This document shows, one piece after another, positions 1-11,247 of a stretch of 64,000 nucleotides of DNA (positions are counted from its first letter, which is position 1; the number at the start of each line of letters is the position of its first letter). Below the pieces are notes generated by a model. It ran no database searches. It was not told where the DNA came from and saw only the letters and a program-made list of their open reading frames with translations. Both the position numbers and the translations under genes were made by a program. The stretch lies in contig BCIX01000001.1 of the NCBI GenBank assembly GCA_001600095.1, positions 682,001-746,000 of the forward strand, written 5' to 3'. The DNA is from Bullera alba. Taxonomy: Eukaryota > Basidiomycota > Tremellomycetes > Tremellales > Bulleraceae.

Positions 1-79
1 TTGTCTCCCCTTGAGCGCGTCTGCCCATTCCTCCCATACCCCCCATGCCGCCCATACCGCCCATTCCTCCAAAGTCCAT
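1..79 (-). CDS. Gly-Met-rich protein, N-terminal fragment cut by window edge
   Basis: Reading the minus strand from an ATG at 79, the first 26 codons give MDFGGM followed by repeated GGM units and then GRRAQGET before the window ends. The low-complexity start and the ATG at the head of a 500-base gene-free stretch suggest the N-terminus of a real gene continuing to the left. The repeat resembles Gly/Met-rich linkers but no domain is visible, so the product is unknown. It is divergent from SPT2. Confidence 0.45.
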   Translation of the reverse strand, partial: MDFGGMGGMGGMGGMGGMGRRAQGET

Positions 80-592
80 GTTGAATCGAGTTTAACCTTG
101 TTCTGATGTGCAAAATGGATTCCGGCTGTGATCCCACGTCCTACTCTTGGTGTTCAATGCGTGTGTTGCTTCTTGATCTCTCCTAACCACTTGTTGAACC
201 TGGGTAGTTGCTTGTTTTCTGCGCTGGAGGTGGTGTTGAGGATGATGAAGACGACAGAGTGCTTTGGGTGATGACTGACGCGGCTTCGTTTCGTGCTACC
301 AGCGGCGATCTCCGCTGACCGATTACCCCGCGCCGCTCATTATTGCAACCGCACCATCCTCCCTTCCTCGACACCCCGCTGTCTGCAAGCTGCCTGGCGT
401 CTTGCATTCACAGTTGATTGACAGACTCCATTGGCTGCTTAATTGTCTCATACTCGACCGACGGCTCGGAGGGGCGTTAACAGTCGATGTCCAGGTGTTG
501 ATTCTACGACTCCAGGGCGAGCTGAATGAACGAACCTTGCTCGCCAGCTCGCCTGTCTTAACGATCTTTTTACGCCGAGGTCCTGACGTGTC
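80..592. promoter_or_regulatory. Divergent intergenic region between the Gly-Met gene and SPT2
   Basis: About 510 bases without a convincing coding exon. Several overlapping ORFs exist but none has a domain or a consistent splice structure. It should hold the promoters and 5' UTRs of the two divergent genes. No TATA box or repeated operator was recognised. Confidence 0.4.
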
Positions 593-2023
593 ATGTCCGA
601 GGTCAGCTCCCAATTGCAGACAGAGTGACAATAGCTGACAAGCCTTCCGTGTAGTATCAGAAACAGAAAGCGCTTGCTCTCGAACTCCAGAAGAAGAAGG
701 AAGCGCAGTTGAAGCGTGAAATTGAGGAGAAGGCCGAACGGGACAAGCAGAAAGCAAGGGATGACGAGCAGGTGGGTGCAGCTTCGCGCACAGGGTGTCC
801 TGATCTTGTCAGCTGATTCTAATGTTGCTAGAAACGACAGCAAAGAGAGGCTGCGGCGAAGGAAGCTAGAAAGTTGGAGCTCATGCGAGCCAATGAGGCG
901 CTGTCAAATGCAAATAAGGGCTCGACTGAGCGCGTAGAGTATAACCCCTTTGCGGAAGACGAGAGGCGACCTGTTCCTTCACCCTCAACCCTGCTCAGCA
1001 AGGTCAGTGACAAGCTAAATGCACAGAAAGACCTTCGAGTCCAGCTGACTCGTTTTGCAGACGAACCAGCGAAGTGGCGCAACCAACGGGACGTCCACAG
1101 CTCGTGCTGGTCCATCAAAACCTAGAGCCGATTCTTCAAACAGGTCAAATGGCAGGTCCAATGGCAAAAGCAAGGAAAAAGAGACGACACCACCATTGTT
1201 GGGCCGTAAGGAGAAGGCAGCGAGATCTTTCGCCCAGAAGGCGCTTAAATCCTCTGCGAACGATAGCATCTTTTCGGTCCGCTCGCTTGTGGACCAGCGG
1301 GCAGGTTCCGGCACTCCACCACGGGTATCTTCGACACCAGCGGCTCGACCTGTGCTCGGACGAACGCAGAGCCTGTCGGGAATAAACGGCTCCTCGAAGA
1401 TAGGAAGTGCGAAGGCCCCGAGTTCGGATAGGAAGAAGCTACAAGAGGACCTAAAGAAGAGCATGGGCGGTGATGGACTGCGGGTTCTGTGCCCAGATAG
1501 GACGACAAGGGATAGGCGGACGATTGACCAGATCCAGAAGGACATCAAAGCGAGGAAGGGTATCAGCGACACGACAGAGAAACGGAAATCCAGCAGCAGG
1601 ACCAGCCAAAGTCGCAGTCCTGTCAAGCAGGATCGACCAATATCACGACTTGTTCCGCCCAATGGTGCTCGAGACGTCAAACGGCGGCGATCACCCTCTA
1701 CATCCGACTCGTACGAATCGGACTCGGAAGACGACAGACGGCCGAGGAAATCGAGAGGTCGGGAAGAACCCGACCCCGTGGATCACAGTCAGGTTAGCGC
1801 GATGATACGTGAAATGTTCCAACGACCCGGGCGACCTGCCCCGGCTAGATATGCCGACAGCGATGATGGAAGCGACATGGAAGCTGGACTGAGTGACGTC
1901 GAGGAAGAAGAGCGCAGAGCGGCAGCCATTGCGCGACGGGAAGATGAGAGGGCAGAGAGGGAGGAAAAGGAGCGGAAAGCGGCGAAAGAGAAAGCAAAGA
2001 AGGAACGGCTGAAGGGGCATTGA
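593..2023 (+). CDS. SPT2: SPT2-like chromatin protein (histone H3-H4 chaperone)
   Basis: Spt2 proteins bind H3-H4 and DNA in transcribed chromatin. The C-terminal ~100 residues carry the family pattern: an MIREMF segment, a DDGSDMEAG acidic patch, then a strongly charged helix rich in Arg/Glu/Lys ending in KKERLKGH. The N-terminal ~70 residues are a Lys/Glu coiled coil (QKKKEAQLKREIEEK) and the middle is Ser/Arg/Lys-rich and disordered. Proposed exons: 593-601, 655-771, 832-1002 and 1061-2023, all in phase, giving about 419 residues. The last three are well supported. The 9-base first exon (ATG TCC GAG) is chosen because its donor (GTCAGC), branch-like CTGAC and TAG acceptor fit, but a start further upstream is possible. 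It converges on the coiled-coil gene downstream. Confidence 0.8.
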
Positions 2024-2261
2024 GGCGTGAAGCAATCACGAAGGACCACGAAATTCATATAAGTAGTAGTAGGCGCATTAATGACCTGTGACTCATGTAG
2101 CATGTACCCTTTGTCACTTTGAGAACAACACATATATCGCATCTAGCCAAAGTGTTCCGCGACTCCAGGGAACGATACTATAAGACTGCTAGCCCAATCA
2201 TTGTCCGTTGAAAGGTTTATGATCCTGACACTGATCCAATCGATTCCGATCCACATCCAGC

Positions 2262-2933
2262 TCAGATAATCCGCTTGACATCCGTCTTCGTTTCCGTCTT
2301 CACCTGTGCCTCTGGCTCTGGCTTCTTGTTTGCCAGCTTCAACCCATTCAGGATCTCCTCGTCGAGCTCGCGTAACGTGGTGGCCAGCCTCTTTCTCTCT
2401 TCGGCTGCCTTGGCCTCCTTGTCCTCCCGATCTATTCTCTCCTTCGACAGCCTTTCCATCGTGTTGACCCAACCTGTCATTTGTGATCGCAGCGAGTTGA
2501 GCTCTTTCTTCAGATCGTCCCTATCCGTCGTCATGGTTTTCAATTTCTTGGTGAGATCCTCGATCTTTGGGTCGAGCTCTCCTCTGACTCTCTTCTCCAT
2601 TGCCTTTTCAGCCTCCGTCTTCTCCTTTCTCGCCTTTTTCAACGCTTCCTCGGTCGCATGGTCGGCCACTCGTCTGTCCTGCTCCCTTGCGTCCTTCTCC
2701 GCTTGTAGCTCGGCTTCGGCCTGCAATTTTCTGTCTTCGGCAGCTTGCGAGTCGATGTCTGCCCGCTCGAGGGCCATCTGGGCGTTCTCCAACTTTGACA
2801 CGACATGTGGGTACTCGTCGTAGGTCGCGAGGAGCCGGTCGATTCCGACCGGATTGCGGGTCAGCGGGGCGGGAGCGAACCGCTTCTGTGCGTCCTTGGT
2901 GGACGAGTTGCTCAAAGACCACGTTCTAGGCAT
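2262..2933 (-). CDS. Coiled-coil protein of unknown function
   Basis: A single intronless ORF of 223 residues starting at the ATG at 2933. After a ~35-residue Ser/Pro-containing start (MPRTWSLSNSS), nearly the whole protein is predicted coiled coil: long runs of Glu/Lys/Ala/Asp with heptad-like Leu spacing (KLENAQMALERAD, DLTKKLKTMTTDRDDLKKEL). The tail is charged and ends KRII. No enzymatic motif is seen. Such short coiled-coil proteins are often structural or complex-assembly subunits, but nothing here fixes a role. It ends 238 bases from the converging SPT2 stop. Confidence 0.7.
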   Translation of the reverse strand: MPRTWSLSNSSTKDAQKRFAPAPLTRNPVGIDRLLATYDEYPHVVSKLENAQMALERADIDSQAAEDRKLQAEAELQAEKDAREQDRRVADHATEEALKKARKEKTEAEKAMEKRVRGELDPKIEDLTKKLKTMTTDRDDLKKELNSLRSQMTGWVNTMERLSKERIDREDKEAKAAEERKRLATTLRELDEEILNGLKLANKKPEPEAQVKTETKTDVKRII

Positions 2934-3153
2934 GGTGTCGGATGTGTCTTGTGGGTTTCTAGGTGTCAGTCAGAGACGGGTAGATGTAGTCTGCTAGTTT
3001 TGTCGACGTCGTTGGTTGTGAGTAGAGTGTGAAGACGAATCGAGCTCTTTGCGGGAACGTACACTTTCCCTGCACATGCTCATTCTAGATTCGGCAAATG
3101 TCAACAAATGACGTAACGCTTTGACCCCTTGACTAGAGTTGCCTCTTGCATCC

Positions 3154-4524
3154 ATGCATTCTCCCAGCTATCACCACCAACACCACCCATACATCGACGA
3201 CCACCACATGCAGCACCAACGGCATGTATCGTCGGCATCATACGCACCACTACTCATAGATCCAGTACACTCACAAACGCACCATGAGTCGACCCTCCCT
3301 GCGCCACCGCGACTCAAGTTTCCACTACCCTTACCGGTCCTAGCGGCCGTTGACGCGACTTTCACCTTCCATCACGCGGCAACAGCAGCAACCAGCTCGT
3401 TTCTCCTGGTGCTATGTACAGCCAGGGTATTAGTACTCTGCATTTTCACTGGCTTCAGTAGACGATGGAGGGATAGAGGCGGGTTTGTCGCGTCAATATG
3501 CGGATTGACGATCCTGAGCGTCGTTTGGGACATATGTGAGGGACAGCTCAAGCGGGGTAAAGTGGTACCAGGGCGTCAAGAGCAGGGCACAGAGGAGATC
3601 TCAAAGCTGTTCTTGGGCTTGGTGAGTTGTTTCCCGTGCTGCTGACTGTGCCATCTGCGCTACCTCTGTCTGTGCTAACGCCGCACAGACCGCCTTGATT
3701 GCTGCTGTGGAGTATGTGAGTTTGCCGTCTCGCCTTACGTCGGTCTGAGCGAGGTCGTTGACGTTCCGGCCTAGCTCTCTTTCATCCTTCTCCTTCGCCT
3801 CTCCCCACCGGGATCTCATCGTATCAACCCGCTATCCCTCCGACAGCCGGCTAGCGCTATCCAAGTTCCCACAGAGTTCGCCTACGACACTGTTGAAGAT
3901 GACGATCTACTCACTGCAACAACGCCTCGGAATACCACTCGAGGTATACTCTCTAGTCCTAGGACCAGACGGCATAGTAGATCTGGAGGTCATGTCAGGC
4001 AACCAAGCCAAAAGAGCGTTAGGATACACCACGCCCCGAGCACCTCGATATCCACCGCTACGGACATTTCCGATTTCGATAGGGACACTGCTTTCGGTAC
4101 TACCAGCAGTATACCACCAGAAGAGGCTTTCCAGCTGCAAGCAGCCGCCGATGAAGAGGAGGGCGCGTGGACAGATGAATACGAGGATGGGACCGACACC
4201 GATCCAGATGTCGAAGCCAATCCCGGGCTCCTCGGCGAGGAAGACGGTTTCTCAGACAGTTCGTCCATCTCCGAGTCTTCCATCATCGACTTACCCCTGC
4301 CGAGATCGCCAAATCGGATTGCACCACCGACGAGCGTCAGCGTCAACAGAGGTCTCAATGTTCTGGCTGCTATCGAAGACTTGCCGATTGCCGAGACGGT
4401 CGGGGCGGTGGTGAGACGTACTAGAAGTGCGAGATTCCTCGGCGGAAGGAGCTGGGGCAGTGCGCATGGAGAAGAGGGCAGGATAGGTGGATATGGGACT
4501 TTCGGTGGCAACGATAGGTCGTGA
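3154..4524 (+). CDS. Multi-pass membrane protein with acidic, disordered C-terminal half
   Basis: Three in-phase exons (3154-3621, 3689-3715, 3775-4524) give 414 residues. The ATG at 3154 (MHSPSYHHQHH) is chosen over a non-ATG extension. The first 55 residues are His/Ser-rich. Hydrophobic segments follow (LPLPVLAAVDATF, SSFLLVLCTARVLVLCIF, FVASICGLTILSVVW, LFLGL-TALIAAVEYLSFILLL), consistent with about four membrane spans. The C-terminal ~220 residues are hydrophilic, Ser/Asp/Glu-rich, and end in a Gly/Arg-rich segment. The 27-base middle exon (TALIAAVEY) lies inside the last span. The arrangement is somewhat like an isolated N-terminal membrane domain, but I do not recognise the family. Confidence 0.7.
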
Positions 4525-4838
4525 TGATGATCGCTTAATTGCCTCAGTAGGCTCTCGGACCCAAGCTAGGGTTCCAGCGTTGTTTGAGTAGTACGTAGAT
4601 ATAGATCACCTCGGTGAATACATGTATTATAATCAGACACAGTTGCAGAGTAGCAGAGACAGTACAAATCCGACGTGTATGTCGCGGTGTCCATAAGTGA
4701 TAGTGTCCTTGTCCATTATAACTGTTTTGAGAATCGTGTATTTGTGTTGTCTCGTGATAAGCTGGTCCAGTGACCACTCTCCGTTCTCCCTATCTATACA
4801 CCTATCCAGCTGCTCCTATTCTCCGTGTCATCTCCCAC
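4525..4838. other. Convergent 3' region, no gene seen
   Basis: About 310 AT-richer bases between the stops of the membrane protein and the disordered-MDR fusion gene. It most likely holds both 3' UTRs and polyadenylation signals. No coding exon is supported. Confidence 0.4.
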
Positions 4839-7800
4839 CTAATTGACGATCCTGACAACCTTCGAGCCTTCTCTGCCTCCACCGACGAACGCATCTCTGG
4901 CCTTTTCGAAGAAGATGGCTGGGTGGTCGAGAACCGGTCGGAAGTGGTTCATGCACTCTTCCTCCATCACATCCCTATAGTCCACTCCACTGGAATCGAC
5001 GGCCGGCTCGCCAGAGCCCGTGGGCGGGATGTACTCGAAGTTGACGTGCTTTGCGTCCTTCTTTTTCGACTTGAAAGCCATTTTGAGCGTCTTGAAGCCT
5101 GAAGTCCTTTGCTGTACGGCGATCGAGGCTGGCAATGCCGATTCTGGCTGTACGAGCGACACGATCCTGACAGTCAATCATCAGCAAACGGAGGAATGAC
5201 AAATGGAGAACTATAAACTCACTTGCCGCCATCCTTGAGGATTCTGGTAGCCGCATCGTAGATCCTCGAATTCTTCTCAGTCACCAGGACGTAATCCCAG
5301 CCGCTCTCGTTCACGCCCATCATCACAGCAGCGGGACTGCCAATGAGTACGCCTCGAGCGCCGTTGTTGTAGCACTCGACTTGAGGGTCATGGTGGTCGT
5401 CACCGCCGCTGATGATAGCGGTGACATTGACGCCACTCCTCGAAAGCTCTTGGCACACGAGGGCGGGAACACCTTGGAATGGGTTCATGATAAGAGCTCG
5501 TTTGCCTCGGCCGAGGTATAGTCGGACTGCTCTGGCGGCGGCGATACCTTGCACAGGCAGGAGAGCCATTTGCTCAAGAGACAATGTCGTAGGATGAGGT
5601 GCCCTGGCGATCCGTCGGCGGTCGCAGAGAATGTACTCGGCAAGTGTGCCAGACTACAACCATCAGCCTCGTCCCACTAATCGGTGTCTTGACAAGAGCT
5701 CACCTTCTTGACATCCATGATACCCATCACGATGTCACCACGCACCAGGTCCTTTTCCTCGGGACCGGTGGCCATGCATCGCCCGACGAAACTTCGCCCA
5801 GGCACCCATTTGCCGATATCCCCCCTACCCTTCTGATCGAGGGCCCTCACATCTATCTCGTCGATCGCAGTAGCGTACACTTGAACAAGCAGCTGACCAT
5901 TGCCAACTTTGCCAGGAGGCTTGAGATGCGACGAAAAGTCCACAGGAGGGGATTGGTCCCGAAGGTGAGCTGGCGTGTCTCTATTGGCGACGGTGCTGAA
6001 GACAATCGCGGCCATACTGGCATGAGGCATGCCCAATATTCGGCTGTTGATCTCGGCAGCAGACTTTGCCGGGTTGGACGACTTGTATGCGCCAGCGGGT
6101 AGAATCAGGTTTCTACGATAGGGTCAGCTGTGGAAACTAACTTCATCTGGCGGTACTCACGTGTAGCCGCTGACACTCTCGGCGCCTCTGCCGTTGGACT
6201 CCATTAAGACGCCGTCTCCGACACTGCTGCTCTCCCACAGACTCGTGCTCCCAGGATCTCTGAACCCAATGCTGGATTTCGCCCTTCGGACCTTCAACTC
6301 GCCTACTTGATCCCTCTCATCCTCCTCGTCTTCGTCGTCCGAGCCAGCCCGACTGCGACCACCTCGCGAGCTGGTACCCTTTCGGAAGGCGCCGAGAACC
6401 GAATGAGACCTTCGCGTAGATGATCTTCGCCGGCTTCTCCCGCTCTCACTGGGCTCAGTCGGGTCAGGAGGCATGTACGTCCTAGCGGAATCCTCGAGCG
6501 ACATCTCGGGGAGAACCGTCAATGTATCGGGGTTGAGGAAAGAAGGCGGGTCGAAGCCCATCCTTGAGGCGGGTCTAGATGCCATGCTCATGGCGGGCGA
6601 TGTTGGTCGCGAAGCGTCTCTATCGTAGTCCATCCTCGAGGCGGGTCGCGATCGCGAGGTCGGAGATATCGGGACCGACGCATGACTCTGCTCGTAGCCA
6701 CCTTGCGATTCGTACTGGTCAAACGAGGTGGTCAGAGCTCGAGGCATGACGGGGACTGGGAGCGCAGGATACCTTCCGCCATTCGCACGTAAATCGCCCA
6801 TCGACGCGGCACCGGAGAATCGACGAGGAGACTTTGGTCCGGGGACTGGTGATGTCGTATCGTTGTAAGGACTGACAGGGGCACCCAAGACCATTTGGCG
6901 TTGCCGGAGGGTCTCCTCGAATCTAGCTTCTGACCGAGTCATGCTGACTTGACTCCTGTTGTCGGGATAACGATCTCCAAGCTCAGATTCGTACCGCTCA
7001 CTCCCGTTCTCCGGGCTGGTTCGCTTGTACGACCGACTGGCTTTGGGCAACTGGGCGTACTCTTCGTCGGACTCGTCGTCGGATCCTTGGGAATAGCTGC
7101 TGGGTACCGAGCGGTCTTCGCCTTGAACGCCATGCACGATCCGATTAAATGTATGTGGCTGCGCGGCGAGCGGCAAGGGAGTGAACTTGGACTGTCGGGG
7201 TGGAGCCGTCGCTGCCAGGGACGAGGGGTGCAAGGGTGGAAAGCGTTGTTGTTGTGATGGTGGCCTCTGAAACTCTTCCCAGCCAGTACTTCCTCCTGCG
7301 GGCATGTACATGACCGGTGTCGATGATCCGGAGCGAGCAGAATGTGCTGCTGCCCAGCCACCCTTGCCGTATCCACTGATGCCACTGACGGACCCAGGTG
7401 GCGCGGCGCTGTACACGCTTTCTGGCGGAGAATGGCGCCTGACGACGAAATCGTCAAAGTTGTTCCTCGAGCTTGATCGAGTGGTCGATTGACGGGAGAC
7501 GGGTCGCCGACCGTCGTACTCGGAGCCAGCGGACATGATGACAGAAGGTGGTCTCGATCCCAATTTGGACCGAGGTCTATCCCCTGCCAAGCTGCTCTGC
7601 CTCGAGTGCTGTCTTGATCCTCGTCTGGCCGCCACAGCCGCTGCCGCTGAAAGACGCTCGTCCGTGGGCGATGAATCGTCGGGATCGGATCCAGCTTCTC
7701 CGTGATCACTCTCAGCATCCATTTCCACAGGCTCTGCCGTCTGCCTGACCTCTTCTTCCAGAGCCAGCTTGATCATCTGAGCTGAGATTCCAGGTGCTGG

Positions 7801-8997
7801 GTTCGTCCCGTTAGCGGCCAGTGGGTTGGCCACATCTTTGGCAGCTAGAGGACTACTGGGACCGGCGGGAGAGGTGGCCGAGGTGGTGGATGCAGAGTGG
7901 AAGGGCGTTTCCGCGGGTTCGTTAATGGCATCGGGTGTGGGAGGTTGGACGCTGAATTGCGGTACAGCCAAGGCAGCCACTCGAGGGACTACACTCTCTC
8001 GTGCGTGGGATGGTGTCGACGGCGAGGGCTGAGGGGTGTGAAAGGTCTCTTCTCCGTCATCGCTAGCCTGGACTGATGATATAGACACTCTCTTTGGGTT
8101 CCTCGCAGGAACAGGCGGGACAGCCTCCTTGACTTCAGGGATAGATGGTTGACGTTGGGGTGAGGGACGGACTGTAGACGTCTTCTGCCGTTCGTGGGTG
8201 AGAGCGGACTCGGTGCTGTCTCTATCCGAGAGGGGAGGTGTAGGTGGACTGGTGACGCCTGGTGGAAAGTGCTTTTGTATGGCCGCGACAGCGGGTCGCG
8301 AGGCGGTAGCTTTGGCATTCGTTTGCGAGTTTCTGGGCAACGACGCGATTGAAGACGACGTTTGGCTGTCACCTCGTGCATGTAGCGGAGGAGGTCGAGC
8401 ATAGTCGGGCAGGGACGACTGTGACGAAACCACTGACGAGTGTTCATCATCGTGCCTGATCACCTGCTGCATCTTTGTCCGCTTTTTGGTTGTTGACCGA
8501 GCGGGTGGAGGCACAGGTGAGCTCGACCTGGAGTTTGTTGAAGAACCTGCATCGCTCCCTTGTCCTATTGCCTTCTTCTTCTTCCTCCTCACCGTCCCAG
8601 ATCTTGTCGGTTCCTCTAGACTGTACTCGTCCACGACCACATTTCTCCCTGTCTCTCTGAGAGAGATTGTGCTTTGAGCCTTTTTCACTGGTTTTGGAAA
8701 CCTCGTTCCCATAGCCCTCTGCGAGTCACTGACAGTCGACGTCGTAGTGGTGTTCTTGGCTCTCCTGGTAGCGTACGCCTCGCTGCTGGGTCCAGCATCG
8801 TTCAAATAGCCTTGCTTGAAGCCAAGGTGAACTCCATTGTCCATCTGCCGGGAATACTTGGATGCAGGGTACTGGCCGTAACCGCCGACGCTGCTCCTGT
8901 CGTCATCGTAGTCTGCCCATGGCGAGGGTGCATATGGGTCTGCGTATGATCTTGTTGGTTTGCGCAGGACCGTCTGCATGAAGCTTGGCTTCGGCAT
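4839..8997 (-). CDS. Disordered N-terminal region fused to a degenerate MDR (quinone reductase-like) domain
   Basis: Four in-phase exons read on the minus strand: 8997-6161, 6112-5704, 5653-5223 and 5166-4839, giving 1334 residues. Residues 1-945 form one exon, Ser/Pro/Arg-rich and low in hydrophobics, with many RxxS and SP sites, so probably disordered and phosphorylated. From about residue 950 the protein matches the medium-chain dehydrogenase/reductase fold: a GroES-like half (GQLLVQVYATAIDEIDVRAL, VPGRSFVG, GDIVMGI, GTLAEYILCD) and a nucleotide-fold half (MALLPVQGIAAARAV, RALIMNPFQGVPALVCQEL), ending with a VNFEYIPPTG strand. The Rossmann glycine motif is eroded (NPFQGVP instead of GxxGxxG) and no zinc ligands are seen, so catalysis is doubtful. 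The family resembles the MDR-like domain of yeast Ast1/Ast2, but assignment is not certain. Confidence 0.8.
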
Positions 8998-9683
8998 GGT
9001 GGGCGAGGTTGAGCTGTGGTGATGTTGCGGTGGATGTCAAAGTGATCGCCGGAGATGTTGTTGCTTCAACTCCTTCCTAATGTTTTCCCCCACTCTAGTG
9101 TCTAAAAAAGGTCCAAAAAGGTCCAGATCTCTGTTTTCAACGGATCTCAAATTGTCTTGGCCTCAGACCAGAGTGGTGTGGTCGAGACAGGTCGCGACTC
9201 GAGCCTGGCGAGTTTGACGTCACGGTGTACAGCGTCGACTAGGTCGAGGTCACTGATAGGAGAATGGGCAAGATTGTCGATGATGCGTGTGGTCGACGCA
9301 ATGTACAATCTCGAGAATGCATACATGGCTCGTTTGTGAGAAAGACGCTGTTGACGTTAGCAGTTGAAGCAGCTAACGTTTGGGTGAGTTCTCCAGCTGG
9401 CAGCTGCTGCTGTCCCGCCCTATGACTCCGTATTTACGTAATTCTCATTGTTCACATGGTGGCGGCCTTTGCAAATCTCGATCACTCTGACGTCCAAGGT
9501 AGACGAACACAACGAAGGCTCATGTCCATGTGGCAGAGTTACCGAGACACAGAGAGATAGGGAGGTCCTAACGACGTAGCCGAGTAGCGACCTGACACCA
9601 CACTCGGAGCTCTTCGGTCTTGACTATTCGGAGAAGGAAGCAATCGAAGGTCAATCACACTGCGGACAGCCGGGCCACATGTC
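8998..9683. promoter_or_regulatory. Divergent upstream region of the MDR-fusion and OCA4-like genes
   Basis: About 690 bases between two divergent start codons. It contains a close direct repeat of AAAAGGTCCA at about 9103-9124. Otherwise only short uninformative ORFs. It should carry both promoters; no TATA box stands out. Confidence 0.4.
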
Positions 9684-11189
9684 ATGCTCACCCCGCCATA
9701 CCATTTCACGACGGTAGCATGTCCACTTGCCAGGCCCAGCATTCAAGATGACCATGGTGAAGGGCTGAATGGGCTTGAGAATGATCACACCCTGGAGATC
9801 CTGTACAGAGGTTCGATCCCCGCCGAGCGGAATCTGCCCTTCCTCCGAAAGAGGCGGATAAGGACGATAGTCTATCTCAACAAGAAGGCCTTGAAGGAGG
9901 ATGACGGGCTGGTAGTATGGGCAAAAAGGAGGAAAGTGGATTTGAGGTGGATTAAGGCGGACAAGATCGGTGAAGAGGCTTTGGGCTTAGGAAAGAGTGA
10001 GGTGAACGAGGTGTTAAAGGTGAGTTCACCACCACCTTCCTCAGTTGGTCTGGACATCGCTCACGTGTTCCAGGTGATGCTGGACGTGACCTGCTACCCA
10101 CTCTATATCGCAGATGTCGACGGTATCTCCCATACGTCTCTTCTCGTGGCCTGTCTGCGGAAACTGCAGGGTTGGCACATGGACTCGATAGTCAACGAGA
10201 TCTGCCGGTGAGTCTTGCTGTGATTTGGCAAGCGTGAGACAGTCTGGCTGATCGAGTACAGGTTCGAGCCAGATCACGATGATTACAACCTGATTCCCTT
10301 CATCCAGACTTACCTATCATCTTCCGACTCGACCTTCACTCTACCACCACCTCCATATCCATCATGGCTGTGGCCGACTCTTTCGACCACCGCCCAGGCC
10401 ACCGTAAAGGGGGATACTTCCTTATCCCGGTCCACGACTGTATCCGTGAAAGAGCGTGAGAGGAGCAATACCACGACAAGCCAGCCAGGCCAGACTCAGG
10501 GATTGCCCTTCCCTCATCCATTACAAGCTAGACGGCATCCGACCATGAAGTTGACATTTCCGCCACAAGCTTCTTCGCCATTATTGCCCAGCTCGACCAA
10601 TGCTCTGAGCAGAGTGCCCACCCTGCGCGAGAAGGAGAAGATCAGGGACAGCCAAGAGGAACGCGCTGGAGGTGTTGCTCAATTTGTTCCCGGCACTTCT
10701 GGCACCGTAGTGGCCTCGGAGGAGACAAGGGCTAATGGGAGTAATCCCCCTTCGGTCATACAGAACAAGGGTAGCAGATTGGTGCAGTTCCAACGCGATC
10801 AGGGGACAGCCCCGGTCTCACCATCCACCTTGGCGAACCTGGAGGCTAGGACGACGGCAGCTTCGTCCGTGAACACGTCACGAGTCAATTCCTTGGGACC
10901 AGATACCGATCCGGGGAGCACAAGCCAAAGTAGTGAGGGGCAATCTGCCCGAGAGGCAACTATGGACGAGCTGGAGAGCCATCATGCCGAGGCTATGTAT
11001 GTATCCGGCACCCCTGAAGAGATGTCTACGGAAGATGAGCGACTCGAGGAGCTCGATGGGGACGATGTTATGGAGGAAGACGATGAAGACGAAGATGAGG
11101 ATGAAGACGACGATGATGACGATGACGACGATGACGATTTACAACCCACTTCTCAGTATATAAGCGCCTTGGATCTCGCAGGTTATTAG
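9684..11189 (+). CDS. OCA4: OCA4-like protein of the atypical dual-specificity phosphatase family, active site lost
   Basis: Exons 9684-10019, 10074-10207 and 10262-11189 give 465 residues. The N-terminus MLTPPYHF, the segment ILYRGSIPAERNLPFL, the strand IRTIVYLNKK and the helix LVACLRKLQGWHMDSIVNEICRF follow the Siw14/Oca family order, and the start is closest to Oca4. At the P-loop, where active members have HC-x5-RT, this protein has YIADVDGISHTS: the Cys is Asp and the Arg is His, so phosphatase activity is not expected. Yeast Oca proteins act together in inositol pyrophosphate and TOR/nutrient-related signalling. Beyond the domain (from ~residue 160) the tail is long, disordered, and contains a Glu/Asp run near residues 425-455 before ending ALDLAGY. 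Its stop lies 58 bases from the converging DUG1 stop. Confidence 0.75.
11074..11149 (+). repeat. GAY/GAR trinucleotide repeat encoding an acidic run
   Basis: An imperfect microsatellite of GAC, GAT, GAA and GAG codons inside the last OCA4-like exon. It encodes an almost pure Asp/Glu run. The mixed codons suggest selection for the acidic peptide rather than recent slippage alone. Confidence 0.75.
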
Positions 11190-11247
11190 ATCTCAACCTC
11201 AAGAGTTGCATGTAATGCACCAGATCTAGACCATACACTACGACTCT

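Noticed and set aside
402..638. Plus-strand ORF of 78 codons before SPT2
   Set aside because: No domain, poor composition, and it overlaps the proposed first SPT2 exon in another frame.
6939..7718. 259-codon minus-strand ORF inside the long disordered exon
   Set aside because: It is a shifted frame of the 946-codon ORF on the same strand; Arg/His/Pro-rich composition fits a shadow.
10020..10073. In-frame 18-codon segment of the OCA4-like gene read as coding
   Set aside because: It begins GTGAGT and ends CAG, and removing it gives a better match to the phosphatase fold, so it is an intron.
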